A stretch of 62,703 nucleotides of DNA, taken from positions 1-62,703 of the forward strand of contig JAKPSI010000059.1 of the NCBI GenBank assembly GCA_029555415.1, given 5' to 3'. Of the stretch, positions 27,713 to 38,635 are shown piece after piece. The DNA comes from Bacteroidota bacterium. GTDB taxonomy: Bacteria; Bacteroidota; Bacteroidia; Chitinophagales; Chitinophagaceae. The position numbers and the translations under genes are program-made. Within the stretch, counting starts at the first letter, position 1. Each line of letters begins with the position of its first letter. The notes under the pieces are model-generated. The model had not been told where the DNA came from. It worked only from the letters and a program-made list of their open reading frames with translations, and ran no database searches.

Positions 27713-30439
27713 TCAGAATGCTTTCTTCTTGAAATCCCCTGAGAAGATCAGGATCAGTTTGGACGTATTGAAATATTTCTTCAGTGCGTCATTCACTTTA
27801 TTCAGATCGAGTGCTTTCACTTTATTCTCGAAATCGGTGTATTGGGTAAGGTCGCGGTCATCACGCATGTATTGCTGAATGAGATTGGCCACCGCGCCGT
27901 TCACACCGAGTGTGGTCTTATTGCCTTCCAGATATGCTTTTACCGCATTGGTCAGCTCCTCTTGAGTGAAGCCGGCTGTTTTAGCTTTTTCGATCTCTTC
28001 ATGCAGTGCCGTATCGATCCGGCCCTGGTAGAGCGGATTGTAGAAGGCATATACCCCCCAGGTACCCACGTTATATTTGTATTGAAGGCCCATATACGTT
28101 CCGGCACCGTAACTCATGCCCTCTTTTTCACGCAGACGTTGAGGAATGCGGGAAGATAGAAAGGCACCGCCTCCAAGCAGATTGTCGGCCATGAACACCG
28201 CAGGATAATCAGCATGCTGCTGTGAGATGTTCAGGTTGATGCTGCCCATCAGGACCGCATTGGTCTTGTCGGGCGTATTCACTGATTCCGTCGTACCCGC
28301 CACATCGAAATATTTAGGTTCAAGACGTTTGTAGGCCATTTTCGCATTCCACTTACCGAGTGAACTGTTCAGGAAGCCGGTGATCTTTGGCTGATCGAGC
28401 TGGCCGACAAAAACGGAAGTGGAATTATTCGCGCCATAATATTCCGCGTAATATTTCTTTACATCATCCAGTTTGATATTATTGATCTCTGCCAGACTTT
28501 CATCCGCGTCATTGGTATACAGCGGATGGCCTTTGGGATAGGGTGTGCTCAGTTTGCCAAGACGGATCTGGGCAACGGTCTGCGGCTCACTCTTATTGGC
28601 TTCATAACCTGCTTTCATGCTCTGCACTTCTTTATCGAACTCAGCAGCATCGAATTTCGGATGATGCAGCAGGTCGTCGAGCAGGCTCAGTGCGGCGGCC
28701 AGGTTCTGTTTATCGGTGTTCATATTGATCTGGAGTACACCGGGACCACCGGAGAACGAAATATCCGATTTCAGTTTATCCAGTTCATCCATGATCTGTT
28801 TCTTGCTGCGTGTGGTCGTGCCGGTCATCAGCATGCGTGCGGTCAGGTCACCGAGTTCCTGTTTGAACATCAGGTTGCTTTCTTCACCTGCGCGCATCGT
28901 GAAAGTGGCCGTGATCTTATCGCCCTTGGTCGGTTTTTCCAGTAATGCGTATTTACCGCCATTGGCCAGTTTACCGTACACCGTATTCTTTTTGATATTC
29001 TCGATACTGTTCTCGAACTCCGCCTTCTGCGCTTCCATTTCCTTTCCCTTGTAACCTGCCACCAGTTTATCGATGTCGGGTGTTTCATTCACCACCGTAC
29101 GGTCTGGGGCTGCATCCGGAATGAATACACCCACAGTACGGTTGGATGGTTTGTAATAACGCTGTGCGGCGGATTGCAGGTCTTGGAGGGTGAGTGCTTC
29201 TACACGGTCGCGGTACAGGAACCACAAGCGCCAGTCACCGGCACCCACGAATTCCGCCATACCGATCGAGAGGTTCAGCACTTTACTGTTCGTCTGGTCC
29301 ACATACTTCAGCAACACATTCTTGGCACGGGAGAGATCTTCTTCCGTGAATTTCATCGTGCCGATCGCGTTGGCGGATTGAATGAGGGCCGCACGGGCGC
29401 TGTCGATACTTTTATCTTTCGGCACTTCCGCTTCAAAATAAGTGAAGCCGGGATCGTGCAGGGTTTGCGCGTATCCGCTGATCCTGGTAGCGAGTTTGCT
29501 TTCCACCAGTTTTTTATAGAACACACCGGAAGGATCATTGGTCAGTACCTGGATCAACGCGTCATTGGCCGCATAATCCTTATCCGCAAAACTCGGTGTA
29601 TGATAACCCATGCCGATGTACTGGATATCACCGGTGCGGCTGAGGGTGACGAAACGTTCACCATCCTGCGCGGGCTCCATTGTATAGGTAGGCTGCAGTA
29701 CGCGGGTGGGACGGGGAATGGGACCAAAGAACTGTTTCACATATTCCAGTGCCTGCTTCTCATCGAACTTACCGGCGATGATCAGTTCAGCATTATCGGG
29801 CTGATAATATTTCTTGTAGAAATTCTTAAGGTTGGCAGCCTGAACGCGTTCGATATCTTCCTTGCTGCCGATGGTGGACTTCCCATAGTTATGCCAGAGA
29901 TACATGGAGGACAGCACACGTTCATTCAGTACACCACTCGGATTATTCTCACCGATCTCGAATTCGTTACGCACCACACTGAATTCCTTTTGCAGTTCTT
30001 CAGCCAGGATCTTGGAATTGACCATACGGTCGGCTTCCATATCGAGCGCCCATTTCAGATTCTCATCCGAAGCGGAAAGGATCTCGTAATAATTGGTGCG
30101 GTCGTACCAGGTGGTGCCGTTGGCGAAGGCGCCTTTATCGGCGATCGCTTTTTTGATATCGGTGAACTTTTCACATTGCTTGAAGAGCATATGCTCCAAC
30201 AGGTGGGCCATACCGGATTCACCGTATCCTTCATGGCGGGAGCCTACCTTATATATGATGTTCACGGCGAGGTTGGTTTCAGCACCATCGGGGATCAGGA
30301 GGACGCGCAGGCCATTTTCGAGTTCATATTCTTTCATGCCTTCCACACTATTGATCAGCTTCGGGGCGGCGGGTTGGGCATGTGCTGAACCGCAAGCCAG
30401 TAAGGCGGATGCGAAGAAAGCAAACAGTTGTTTGTACAT
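27713..30439 (-). CDS. periplasmic M16 family zinc metallopeptidase
   Basis: 908 residues with signal peptide (about 1-22). Inverted zinc motif HLLEH (His79, Glu82, His83) and the downstream Glu region (NEFEIGENNPSG) mark an active first M16 half; the second half (about 500-908) is the usual non-catalytic partner fold. It degrades or processes peptides in the cell envelope. It stands alone between a terminator and the divergent enolase gene. A second, separate M16 gene occurs later in the window. Confidence 0.93.
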   Translation of the reverse strand: MYKQLFAFFASALLACGSAHAQPAAPKLINSVEGMKEYELENGLRVLLIPDGAETNLAVNIIYKVGSRHEGYGESGMAHLLEHMLFKQCEKFTDIKKAIADKGAFANGTTWYDRTNYYEILSASDENLKWALDMEADRMVNSKILAEELQKEFSVVRNEFEIGENNPSGVLNERVLSSMYLWHNYGKSTIGSKEDIERVQAANLKNFYKKYYQPDNAELIIAGKFDEKQALEYVKQFFGPIPRPTRVLQPTYTMEPAQDGERFVTLSRTGDIQYIGMGYHTPSFADKDYAANDALIQVLTNDPSGVFYKKLVESKLATRISGYAQTLHDPGFTYFEAEVPKDKSIDSARAALIQSANAIGTMKFTEEDLSRAKNVLLKYVDQTNSKVLNLSIGMAEFVGAGDWRLWFLYRDRVEALTLQDLQSAAQRYYKPSNRTVGVFIPDAAPDRTVVNETPDIDKLVAGYKGKEMEAQKAEFENSIENIKKNTVYGKLANGGKYALLEKPTKGDKITATFTMRAGEESNLMFKQELGDLTARMLMTGTTTRSKKQIMDELDKLKSDISFSGGPGVLQINMNTDKQNLAAALSLLDDLLHHPKFDAAEFDKEVQSMKAGYEANKSEPQTVAQIRLGKLSTPYPKGHPLYTNDADESLAEINNIKLDDVKKYYAEYYGANNSTSVFVGQLDQPKITGFLNSSLGKWNAKMAYKRLEPKYFDVAGTTESVNTPDKTNAVLMGSINLNISQQHADYPAVFMADNLLGGGAFLSSRIPQRLREKEGMSYGAGTYMGLQYKYNVGTWGVYAFYNPLYQGRIDTALHEEIEKAKTAGFTQEELTNAVKAYLEGNKTTLGVNGAVANLIQQYMRDDRDLTQYTDFENKVKALDLNKVNDALKKYFNTSKLILIFSGDFKKKAF

Positions 30440-30518
30440 AGACCAAGGTTTTCACTAAAGGTAAAGGATTCCGGTATTCTACTGATGCCGGTCATCATTT
30501 CATCCGCTTCCGGACTGA

Positions 30519-31871
<1,353 letters not shown>

Positions 31872-31931
31872 GGTGTTCCGGAAACAGGTGAAGGGCATTC
31901 CTTCACCTGTTCTCCCAACCCCATCCAACAC

Positions 31932-32240
31932 ATGAAGATCCTGCAGCATATACCATCCTGGTTAAGAAGCAAATACCTGATCACTCTGGCAGGTTTTGCG
32001 GCTATTATGCTGTTCCTGGACAAAAACGACCTTTTCACGCAAGCGGAACGCCGCCGGGAACTCCGGGAGCTCCGCCAGAACAAGGACTACTACACAAAAG
32101 CCGTAGCTGCAGAACGCAAAGAATTAGAGGCACTTAGGAAGGATCCCTCCGCTCTGGAGAAATATGCCCGGGAAAAATACATGATGAAAAGGGATAATGA
32201 AGACCTGTTCATCGTACCGGAAAAGTCCGAAAAACCCTGA
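31932..32240 (+). CDS. FtsB/DivIC-like septum formation initiator protein
   Basis: 102 residues: short cytoplasmic start, one membrane helix (about 17-34), then a coiled coil (about 36-70) and the small conserved region ALEKYAREKYMMKRDNEDL typical of FtsB/DivIC. It is expected to bridge divisome proteins at the septum. The location after enolase is the same as ftsB in many bacteria, which supports the call. Confidence 0.88.
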   Translation: MKILQHIPSWLRSKYLITLAGFAAIMLFLDKNDLFTQAERRRELRELRQNKDYYTKAVAAERKELEALRKDPSALEKYAREKYMMKRDNEDLFIVPEKSEKP

Positions 32241-32342
32241 TTCCGGGACCCCGCACACAATAACACGAACCTGCCCCCGTTAATAACACGGACATTTCTT
32301 ACAAGGACATTTCGAATTTTTGGACATTCAATGGTTTTGCTC

Positions 32343-32573
32343 ATGACTAATTTTACTCCTGAGGATCTTTTACTCTATTTGTACAAGGACTGCTCTGCTG
32401 AACAGGCCGCTCAGATCGAAGCCGCACTTCAGAAGGACTGGACTCTCCGCGAAAAACTTGCCGTATTAAAAGCTTCTATGAACCGGCTCGACAAACTGGT
32501 GGTTTCACCTCGTACCGAAGTAGTGCTCAATCTGATGAACAAAGCGAGAGAAAGATTCGCACAACCCGCCTGA
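32343..32573 (+). CDS. small protein, anti-sigma-factor-like N-terminal helix region
   Basis: 76 residues from ATG 32343 (an ATG four codons earlier at 32331 is also possible). The start FTPEDLLLYLYKDCSAEQAAQIEAAL resembles the first helices of anti-sigma factors and related regulators in Bacteroidota, but there is no zinc motif and no membrane helix, so it is not a complete anti-sigma factor. Conserved-looking and followed by a strong terminator; function unknown. Confidence 0.7.
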   Translation: MTNFTPEDLLLYLYKDCSAEQAAQIEAALQKDWTLREKLAVLKASMNRLDKLVVSPRTEVVLNLMNKARERFAQPA

Positions 32574-32604
32574 AAGTCAAAGACTGATAAAGGCAAAAAA
32601 GATT

Positions 32605-32647
32605 AAACCCTGGCTTCAGACGATACTGTCTGAACGCCGGGGTTTTT
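32605..32647 (+). terminator. intrinsic terminator
   Basis: Stem TTCAGAC/GTCTGAA extended by GGC/GCC and AAACCC/GGGTTT with small bulges, ending in TTTTT. It separates the eno-ftsB group from nth. Confidence 0.85.
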
Positions 32648-32675
32648 AATTTACACCACTGCATTATCTTGCAGC

Positions 32676-33323
32676 ATGACCCGCGCAGCACGTTACGCTT
32701 TCGTTACGGATTATTTCAGGCATAACATGCCCGTTGCAGAAACTGAACTCGTATTCGATGACCCCTTCCAGTTACTCGTTGCCGTGATCCTTTCCGCTCA
32801 ATGCACGGACAAACGCGTGAACATGACCACACCCGCCATCTTTGAAAAATATCCGGATGCGTCTTCCATGAGCAAGGCCACATTCGATGAATTGTTCCCC
32901 CTCATCAAAAGCATCTCCTATCCCAACAACAAAACGAAACACCTGATCGGCATGGCACAAATGGTCATGCAGGAATTCAACGGCAGGATACCCATGACGG
33001 TGGATGAACTGGTGCAATTACCCGGTGTAGGCCGCAAAACCGCGAACGTCATCACCTCAGTGGTTGACCAGCAGCCGAATATGGCAGTGGATACGCATGT
33101 TTTCCGCGTGAGTAAACGCATCGGCCTTGTACCGCAAACGGCTACTACACCGCTGGCCGTTGAAAAAGTACTGGTGAAGCATTTTGAGAAGAATGATATC
33201 CATACCGCACACCACTGGCTGATCCTCCACGGACGTTATACTTGCCTGGCACGCAACCCACAATGCGAAAAATGCGGACTCCAGACCGCCTGTCGTTTCT
33301 ACCAGCGAAAAATTGCTGAGTAA
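32676..33323 (+). CDS. nth: endonuclease III (DNA glycosylase/AP lyase)
   Basis: 215 residues, family length. Helix-hairpin-helix LPGVGRKTANV carries the catalytic Lys; the catalytic Asp is in VDTHVFRVSKR. The C-terminal [4Fe-4S] ligands are spaced C-X6-C-X2-C-X5-C (CLARNPQCEKCGLQTAC). It removes oxidised pyrimidines in base-excision repair. Confidence 0.98.
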   Translation: MTRAARYAFVTDYFRHNMPVAETELVFDDPFQLLVAVILSAQCTDKRVNMTTPAIFEKYPDASSMSKATFDELFPLIKSISYPNNKTKHLIGMAQMVMQEFNGRIPMTVDELVQLPGVGRKTANVITSVVDQQPNMAVDTHVFRVSKRIGLVPQTATTPLAVEKVLVKHFEKNDIHTAHHWLILHGRYTCLARNPQCEKCGLQTACRFYQRKIAE

Positions 33324-33340
33324 TCTCCCCGGAAAAATAC

Positions 33341-33376
33341 ATGATGAAAAAAGTAAAACTGTTATCCCCATTTTAA
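33341..33376 (+). other. tiny reading frame containing a 20-bp repeat of the ftsB-like gene
   Basis: An 11-codon frame (MMKKVKLLSPF) begins in a stretch (33331-33350) identical over 20 bases to 32171-32190 inside the FtsB-like gene. It could be a leader peptide, a relic of a local duplication, or chance. Confidence 0.2.
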
Positions 33377-33419
33377 CAGTTTAGCATAGTCCTTGCAAGT
33401 CTATGCCGATCGCCTGACT

Positions 33420-35366
33420 ATGACTCCAACCTTTGCCCTAACATATACCCGCATGGGTATAACCGGAATCCTATTGACCTTATGTTTGTGCCTGCAGGCA
33501 CAACTACCCACGAAACTGTGGAGCAAAACCTATGGTGGCTCCGGTGTGGACATTCCCTTTACCATTAAACTCACATCTGACGGCGGCACGATCGCTGCCG
33601 GTTATACCGATTCCAAAGACGGTGATATCGCCGCACATCCGAACCGCGAGTACTGGGACCTGTGGGTGCTGAAACTGGATAAATGCGGTAACATCGAATG
33701 GGAACGGTCCTTCGGTGGCACCGGCTATGAAAGCGCCCGGGATGTGGTGCAAACAACTGATGGCGGCTATATCATTGCCGGTGAAACCAATTCAACCGAT
33801 GGTGATGTGATGGCCGGTTTCGGCGGCACTAAGGATATCTGGATCCTGAAACTCAATGCTACCGGCACTTTGCAATGGCAGAAACGTTATGGTGGTAACG
33901 GACTCGATATCGCCAATCATATCCATTTACTGAGCGACGGCAGTTTTTATCTGCTCGCTTCTTCTTCCTCCAATGACGGCAACATCACCGGTAATCATGG
34001 AACCGCCGGTTATACCGACGCGGTGCTGATGAAACTTGATGCCAGCGGAACACTGCTCTGGAGCAAATGCTACGGTGGCAGCAAGAATGATGAGATGCTG
34101 GATATGATGGAAGTGAACGGCAGTCTCTACCTCACCGGCTATGCCAACTCCACCGATGGTGACATCCCGCCCAGTCAGAAGAATTATGACGTATGGGTAC
34201 TGGCACTCGATGCCAACGGGAATAAAATGTACAGCAAGATCTATGGCGGTTCACAGAATGATGTGGCTTATGCCATGTGCCGCGGCAAGGATGGCTCCTT
34301 CACACTTGCCGGTTATACCACTTCCACGGATGGTGACGTCAATGGCTCGCATGGCAGCCAGGATTACTGGATCCTCAACATCAGCCTCACCGGAAAACTC
34401 AACTGGCAACGTGCCGCGGGTGGAACTGATGCGGATTATGCCAGCTCCGTATTCGCGGATGAGAAAGGTGGCTACATCGTGGGGGGTATCGCGTATTCAT
34501 CCAATGGTGATATCAGCACTCCGCTCGGACTGGGTGATTACTGGGTCATACATCTCGATGAAAAAGGCACCATCACCTGGAAAAAGAATTATGGCGGCAG
34601 TGGTAATGACAACCTCCGCTTCATGCTGCAACAGGCTTCTAAAAAAGAATATTACCTCTGCGGCGATACGGATTCCGGCGGCGATGATTTCGACGGCGTA
34701 AAAGGTGAAACCGATTTCGGGATCATCAAACTCAAGAACCTCGACACCCTGCAACTGGACTCTACCGTTTGTACCCTCAGCGGTTTCAATCCGCTGCCGG
34801 ATACCTTATATGATATATGCGGCAATGATTCAGCGATCGTGACCTATAAAGGCGTGTTGCTGAAAGGACCATTCGATAAAATAAAGAACATCGATACCAT
34901 TTTCTCCGGTGGCAGCCTGCTGTTGCCGTCCAGCCACCAGGGCCATATCACCTGGAATGCGGACCCCACGCTGAGTTGTACGGATTGTCCGCACCCGGTG
35001 GCAACGCCTGCCGCTACAACGATCTACACCGCAACCAGCGCGCTGGATGATTGCCGGCAAACCGGAACATTTACACTTGTAGTGCTGGATGAAGCAGTGG
35101 TCAATATCCCCACAGGCTTCACACCCAATGGCGACGGATTGAATGATTATTTCGGCGCGCTCGGAAAGGTGCCGGATTATTTCAGCATGCAGATCTTCAA
35201 CCGCAATGGCGAAATGGTGTACAAAAGCAACGCGACGAACAAACGCTGGAACGGAACTTATCAGGGTGTTTTACAACCCTCCGGCGTTTTCATTTACTGG
35301 ATACAATACCGCAACAGGAAGGACCAGCTGATACAGAAAAAAGGAACACTGGTCCTGATCCGATAA
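33420..35366 (+). CDS. secreted beta-propeller-like repeat protein with T9SS type-B C-terminal domain
   Basis: 648 residues from ATG 33420; a TTG at 33393 and an ATG at 33453 are alternatives, all leaving a signal peptide ending around LCLQAQLP. The body contains about seven repeats of ~55 residues with W-x-K-x-YGG and TTDGGYI/AGxTxSxDGD motifs, the pattern of blade-forming surface proteins. The C-terminus has IPTGFTPNGDGLNDYFG, IFNRNGEMVYKS and WNGTYQG, the gliding/type-B sorting domain. Likely a cell-surface protein exported by T9SS. Confidence 0.9.
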   Translation: MTPTFALTYTRMGITGILLTLCLCLQAQLPTKLWSKTYGGSGVDIPFTIKLTSDGGTIAAGYTDSKDGDIAAHPNREYWDLWVLKLDKCGNIEWERSFGGTGYESARDVVQTTDGGYIIAGETNSTDGDVMAGFGGTKDIWILKLNATGTLQWQKRYGGNGLDIANHIHLLSDGSFYLLASSSSNDGNITGNHGTAGYTDAVLMKLDASGTLLWSKCYGGSKNDEMLDMMEVNGSLYLTGYANSTDGDIPPSQKNYDVWVLALDANGNKMYSKIYGGSQNDVAYAMCRGKDGSFTLAGYTTSTDGDVNGSHGSQDYWILNISLTGKLNWQRAAGGTDADYASSVFADEKGGYIVGGIAYSSNGDISTPLGLGDYWVIHLDEKGTITWKKNYGGSGNDNLRFMLQQASKKEYYLCGDTDSGGDDFDGVKGETDFGIIKLKNLDTLQLDSTVCTLSGFNPLPDTLYDICGNDSAIVTYKGVLLKGPFDKIKNIDTIFSGGSLLLPSSHQGHITWNADPTLSCTDCPHPVATPAATTIYTATSALDDCRQTGTFTLVVLDEAVVNIPTGFTPNGDGLNDYFGALGKVPDYFSMQIFNRNGEMVYKSNATNKRWNGTYQGVLQPSGVFIYWIQYRNRKDQLIQKKGTLVLIR

Positions 35367-35385
35367 TGAAATTAAAACACAGATC

Positions 35386-37005
35386 ATGGACAGAAGAGCA
35401 TTCCTGAAAGGCGCACGCAACAAGAACATGTATTTCGCAGGCCGCGGACTGGCCAGCGGACTCAACGCGTACGCGGGTAACTGGACACTCAATGAAGTAA
35501 CCCATCTGCTGAAACGAACGATGTTCGGTGCCCGCAAAGCCGATATCGATCACTTCCTTTCACTCAGCCCCTCACAGGCGGTGGATGAACTGCTCAATAA
35601 TGTTTTCGTGCCCGCTCCGCCGGTGCGCGACTATGGCCTCATTGAAGATGATGATGCCGTGCTGCATGATGACCTGGGTGTAGTGCAGGGCCAGACCTGG
35701 GTGAACGACCTCAATACCATGAGTGATCCAAAAGTACTCGGCTCCATCAATTCACTCCGTGTTTCAAGTTTACATAAATGGTGGGTGGGACTGATCCTGA
35801 AACAGGACCGCAGCATCACGGAGAAGATGGTATTATTCTGGCATCACCATTTTTCCGTACAACAGGAAGAAGTGAGTAATGCCACCATGCTGTGGCGTCA
35901 CCACAACCTGCTCCGCACGAATGCGCTGGGCAACGTAAGACAACTGGTGAAAGATGTATCGATCGACCCGGCCATGCTGGTGCATCTCAACGGATACCTG
36001 AATTCCAAACTGGCGCCGGATGAAAACTATGCACGTGAGTTGCAGGAACTCATGACCGTGGGCAAAGGCCCGGACTCTTTGTACACCGAACAGGATGTTC
36101 AGACCGCTGCCCGCGTACTTACCGGTTGGCGTATCGACGGGAATACCTACACCTCTTATCTGGATACCAGCGCACATGATACCGGATCCAAGACCTTTTC
36201 CGCATTCTATAACAATACCACGATCGGCAATACCGGCGCACAGGAAGTGAGCGACCTCGTGAACATGATCTTCAATACCACTGAAACCGCACGCTTCATT
36301 ATCCGCAAACTGTACAAATGGTTCGTGTATTATACGATCGATGATACCACGGAAACGGATGTGATCGCGCCGCTGGCGGAATTATTGCGCAGTAACAATT
36401 TCGAGATCAAACCGGTGTTATCGGCCTTACTGAAAAGTGAACACTTCTTCGATCCGCTCAACCAGGCCTGTTACATCAAGAGTCCTTATGATATCATCGT
36501 GGGCACGCTGCGCGAATTCAACGTCAGCATTCCGCCTTACACGGATTATGTGAACGGCTATCCTGTATTCAGTTCCGTATATGATAAGGCCGCGGAGATG
36601 CAACAGGTATTGTTCCAGCCCCCGGATGTTTCCGGATGGCCCGCCTATTATCAGGAGCCCATGCATTATGAACTGTGGGTGAACAGCAACTCGCTGCCCA
36701 AGCGTGCTGATTTCACGGACGGCCTGGTGCAGGACCGGATGCTGGACCTGCGCGGTTTCGCGGGATTTTCCTCCAACCCCGCGGATCCGGATCAGCTGGT
36801 GGCCGATGTGACGGGATTATTACTCCGTTATCCTTTGTCGCTCACCTCCCGCAATTGGGTGAAGAATAAATTCCTGCTGAATAACAGTAACGACAATACG
36901 GTGTGGACCACCGCCTGGAACGCGAACAATAATGCAGTGATCGATCCGGCGCTGTCGGAATTATTCAAATTCATCATGAACCTGCCTGAATATCATTTGT
37001 GCTGA
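35386..37005 (+). CDS. DUF1800 family protein
   Basis: 539 residues. Family stretches include HLLKRTMFGARKADIDHFL, MVLFWHHHFSV, ENYARELQELMTVG, AARVLTGWRID and FQPPDVSGWPAYYQEP. The N-terminus starts with a twin-arginine-like MDRRAFLKG but lacks a convincing hydrophobic core, so export is uncertain. It is 19 bases after the propeller gene and 22 before a DUF1501 gene; DUF1800 and DUF1501 genes are commonly adjacent and thought to work together, but their reaction is not established. Confidence 0.93.
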   Translation: MDRRAFLKGARNKNMYFAGRGLASGLNAYAGNWTLNEVTHLLKRTMFGARKADIDHFLSLSPSQAVDELLNNVFVPAPPVRDYGLIEDDDAVLHDDLGVVQGQTWVNDLNTMSDPKVLGSINSLRVSSLHKWWVGLILKQDRSITEKMVLFWHHHFSVQQEEVSNATMLWRHHNLLRTNALGNVRQLVKDVSIDPAMLVHLNGYLNSKLAPDENYARELQELMTVGKGPDSLYTEQDVQTAARVLTGWRIDGNTYTSYLDTSAHDTGSKTFSAFYNNTTIGNTGAQEVSDLVNMIFNTTETARFIIRKLYKWFVYYTIDDTTETDVIAPLAELLRSNNFEIKPVLSALLKSEHFFDPLNQACYIKSPYDIIVGTLREFNVSIPPYTDYVNGYPVFSSVYDKAAEMQQVLFQPPDVSGWPAYYQEPMHYELWVNSNSLPKRADFTDGLVQDRMLDLRGFAGFSSNPADPDQLVADVTGLLLRYPLSLTSRNWVKNKFLLNNSNDNTVWTTAWNANNNAVIDPALSELFKFIMNLPEYHLC

Positions 37006-37027
37006 CCTTACCCTGAAAACCAACCGC

Positions 37028-38632
37028 ATGAACAGAAGAAACTTCTTACGCAATACTGTACCGGCCGCTGTTACGCTGCCCGCATTCCTGAACGGGTTCT
37101 CGTTCACCGCCATGGGCGCAACTTCGGATAGTCCGCTGGCACGATTGATGGGAACCGCTGCCAGTAACGATCACGTGCTGGTGCTGATCCAGATGGCCGG
37201 TGGGAATGACGGACTGAACATGGTCATACCACTGGATATGTACGCGAATTATTACAACGCGCGTCCGAATGTGGCCATTCAGCAGAGTCGTGTATTGCGA
37301 CTGGATGGCACCGATAAAAGCGGGATCCATCCGGCCATGACCGATCTGCAGAATCTGTACAATGATGGTAAAGTGAGCATGGTGCAATCCGTCGGTTATG
37401 AGAACCAGAACTTCTCGCATTTCCGTTCAACGGATATCTGGATGAGTGGCGACAGTTCCACGAACCGCTTAACACGTGTGAAAACCGGATGGCTGGGCCG
37501 TTATCTCGATACAGAATATCCCGGTTACCCGGATGCATACCCGAATGCGGACATGCCTGACCCACTCGCGATCCAGATCAGCAGTGTACCTACTGTCGTA
37601 GCACAAGGACCGGTCTTCTCGATGGGTTTATCCATCACCGATCCGGAGAAGATCTATACGTTCGCCAATCCATTCTCTGATTATCCGCTCAACAGTGTTC
37701 CCGCAAACAAGGAACTGCGTTACCTGCGTGTGATCTCTGAAAAAACGAAGATCTATTCCGATATCATCCGCGCCGCTTATCGTCGCGCCAATAATATGGC
37801 CACCTATCCGGACAGCGGACTGGCCCATCAGTTGCAGATCGTGGCCAGACTGATCAAAGGCGGTTTGAAGACAAGGGTGTATACGGTAACGGTGGGTGGA
37901 TTCGATACACATAAGAAACAAGTGAACGCGAGTGATACTTCTACCGGTAATCACGCCAAACTGATGAAAGACCTTTCCGCTTCCATCAACGCGTTCCAGA
38001 AAGATATGGAGCTGATGCAGCTGGATGAACGCGTGATGGGCATGACCTTCTCAGAATTCGGCCGACGTATCAAATCCAATGCGAGTCTGGGTACCGATCA
38101 CGGCGCTGCCGCACCCATGCTGCTGTTCGGCAAGCATGTGAAGAAAGGCATCCTGGGCAAGAGTCCTGATATACCCGCGGATATCCAGGTGGTGAACAAT
38201 GTGCCCTTCCAGTATGATTTCCGGAGTGTGTATGCAACGGTACTGGAAAGATGGTTCTGCGTGAAACAGCCGCTGCTGGACCAGTTGCTGCTGAAGAATT
38301 ATCAATCGCTTCCCCTCATCAAAGGCGGTCCATGCGGATTACCGGATGATATCGACAATACGAATAATCAGTCCGATTCACTGATCCTGAAAATGTGGCC
38401 GATGCCTTATTCCCTGAACGCGACGGTACAATTCTCCACCAAAGGCGGACATACGCAGATCCAGCAGATCAATGCGCTGGGACAAGTGGTGCGGGTACTG
38501 GCGGATGGTGATTATGCGGCGGGCACGTACAATGTAGATGTTTATGGTGACGGGCTGGCCACCGGTGCTTATTTTCTGCGGTTGCAGAATGGTGCGCTGC
38601 AGAAAGTGATCAATATCCTGAAGATCCAGTAA
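37028..38632 (+). CDS. DUF1501 family protein with T9SS type-A C-terminal domain
   Basis: 534 residues. A twin-arginine-like leader (NRRNFLRN) with a moderate hydrophobic stretch to about residue 30 is followed by the DUF1501 body (sulfatase/phosphatase-like fold), e.g. LIQMAGGNDGLNMVIPLD, SVGYENQNFSHFRSTDIWM, VGGFDTHKKQ and FSEFGRRIKSN with GTDHGAAAPM. The last ~80 residues form a type-A sorting domain (MWPMPYSLNATVQF ... GAYFLRLQNG ... KVINILKIQ). The enzyme activity is unknown. It converges on the next gene with a 3-base gap. Confidence 0.93.
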   Translation: MNRRNFLRNTVPAAVTLPAFLNGFSFTAMGATSDSPLARLMGTAASNDHVLVLIQMAGGNDGLNMVIPLDMYANYYNARPNVAIQQSRVLRLDGTDKSGIHPAMTDLQNLYNDGKVSMVQSVGYENQNFSHFRSTDIWMSGDSSTNRLTRVKTGWLGRYLDTEYPGYPDAYPNADMPDPLAIQISSVPTVVAQGPVFSMGLSITDPEKIYTFANPFSDYPLNSVPANKELRYLRVISEKTKIYSDIIRAAYRRANNMATYPDSGLAHQLQIVARLIKGGLKTRVYTVTVGGFDTHKKQVNASDTSTGNHAKLMKDLSASINAFQKDMELMQLDERVMGMTFSEFGRRIKSNASLGTDHGAAAPMLLFGKHVKKGILGKSPDIPADIQVVNNVPFQYDFRSVYATVLERWFCVKQPLLDQLLLKNYQSLPLIKGGPCGLPDDIDNTNNQSDSLILKMWPMPYSLNATVQFSTKGGHTQIQQINALGQVVRVLADGDYAAGTYNVDVYGDGLATGAYFLRLQNGALQKVINILKIQ

Positions 38633-38635
38633 GGA

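Noticed and set aside
29174-30388. 404-residue open frame on the plus strand
   Set aside because: Antisense to the M16 peptidase gene; composition is a mirror of that gene (His/Ile/Phe rich) with no recognisable domain.
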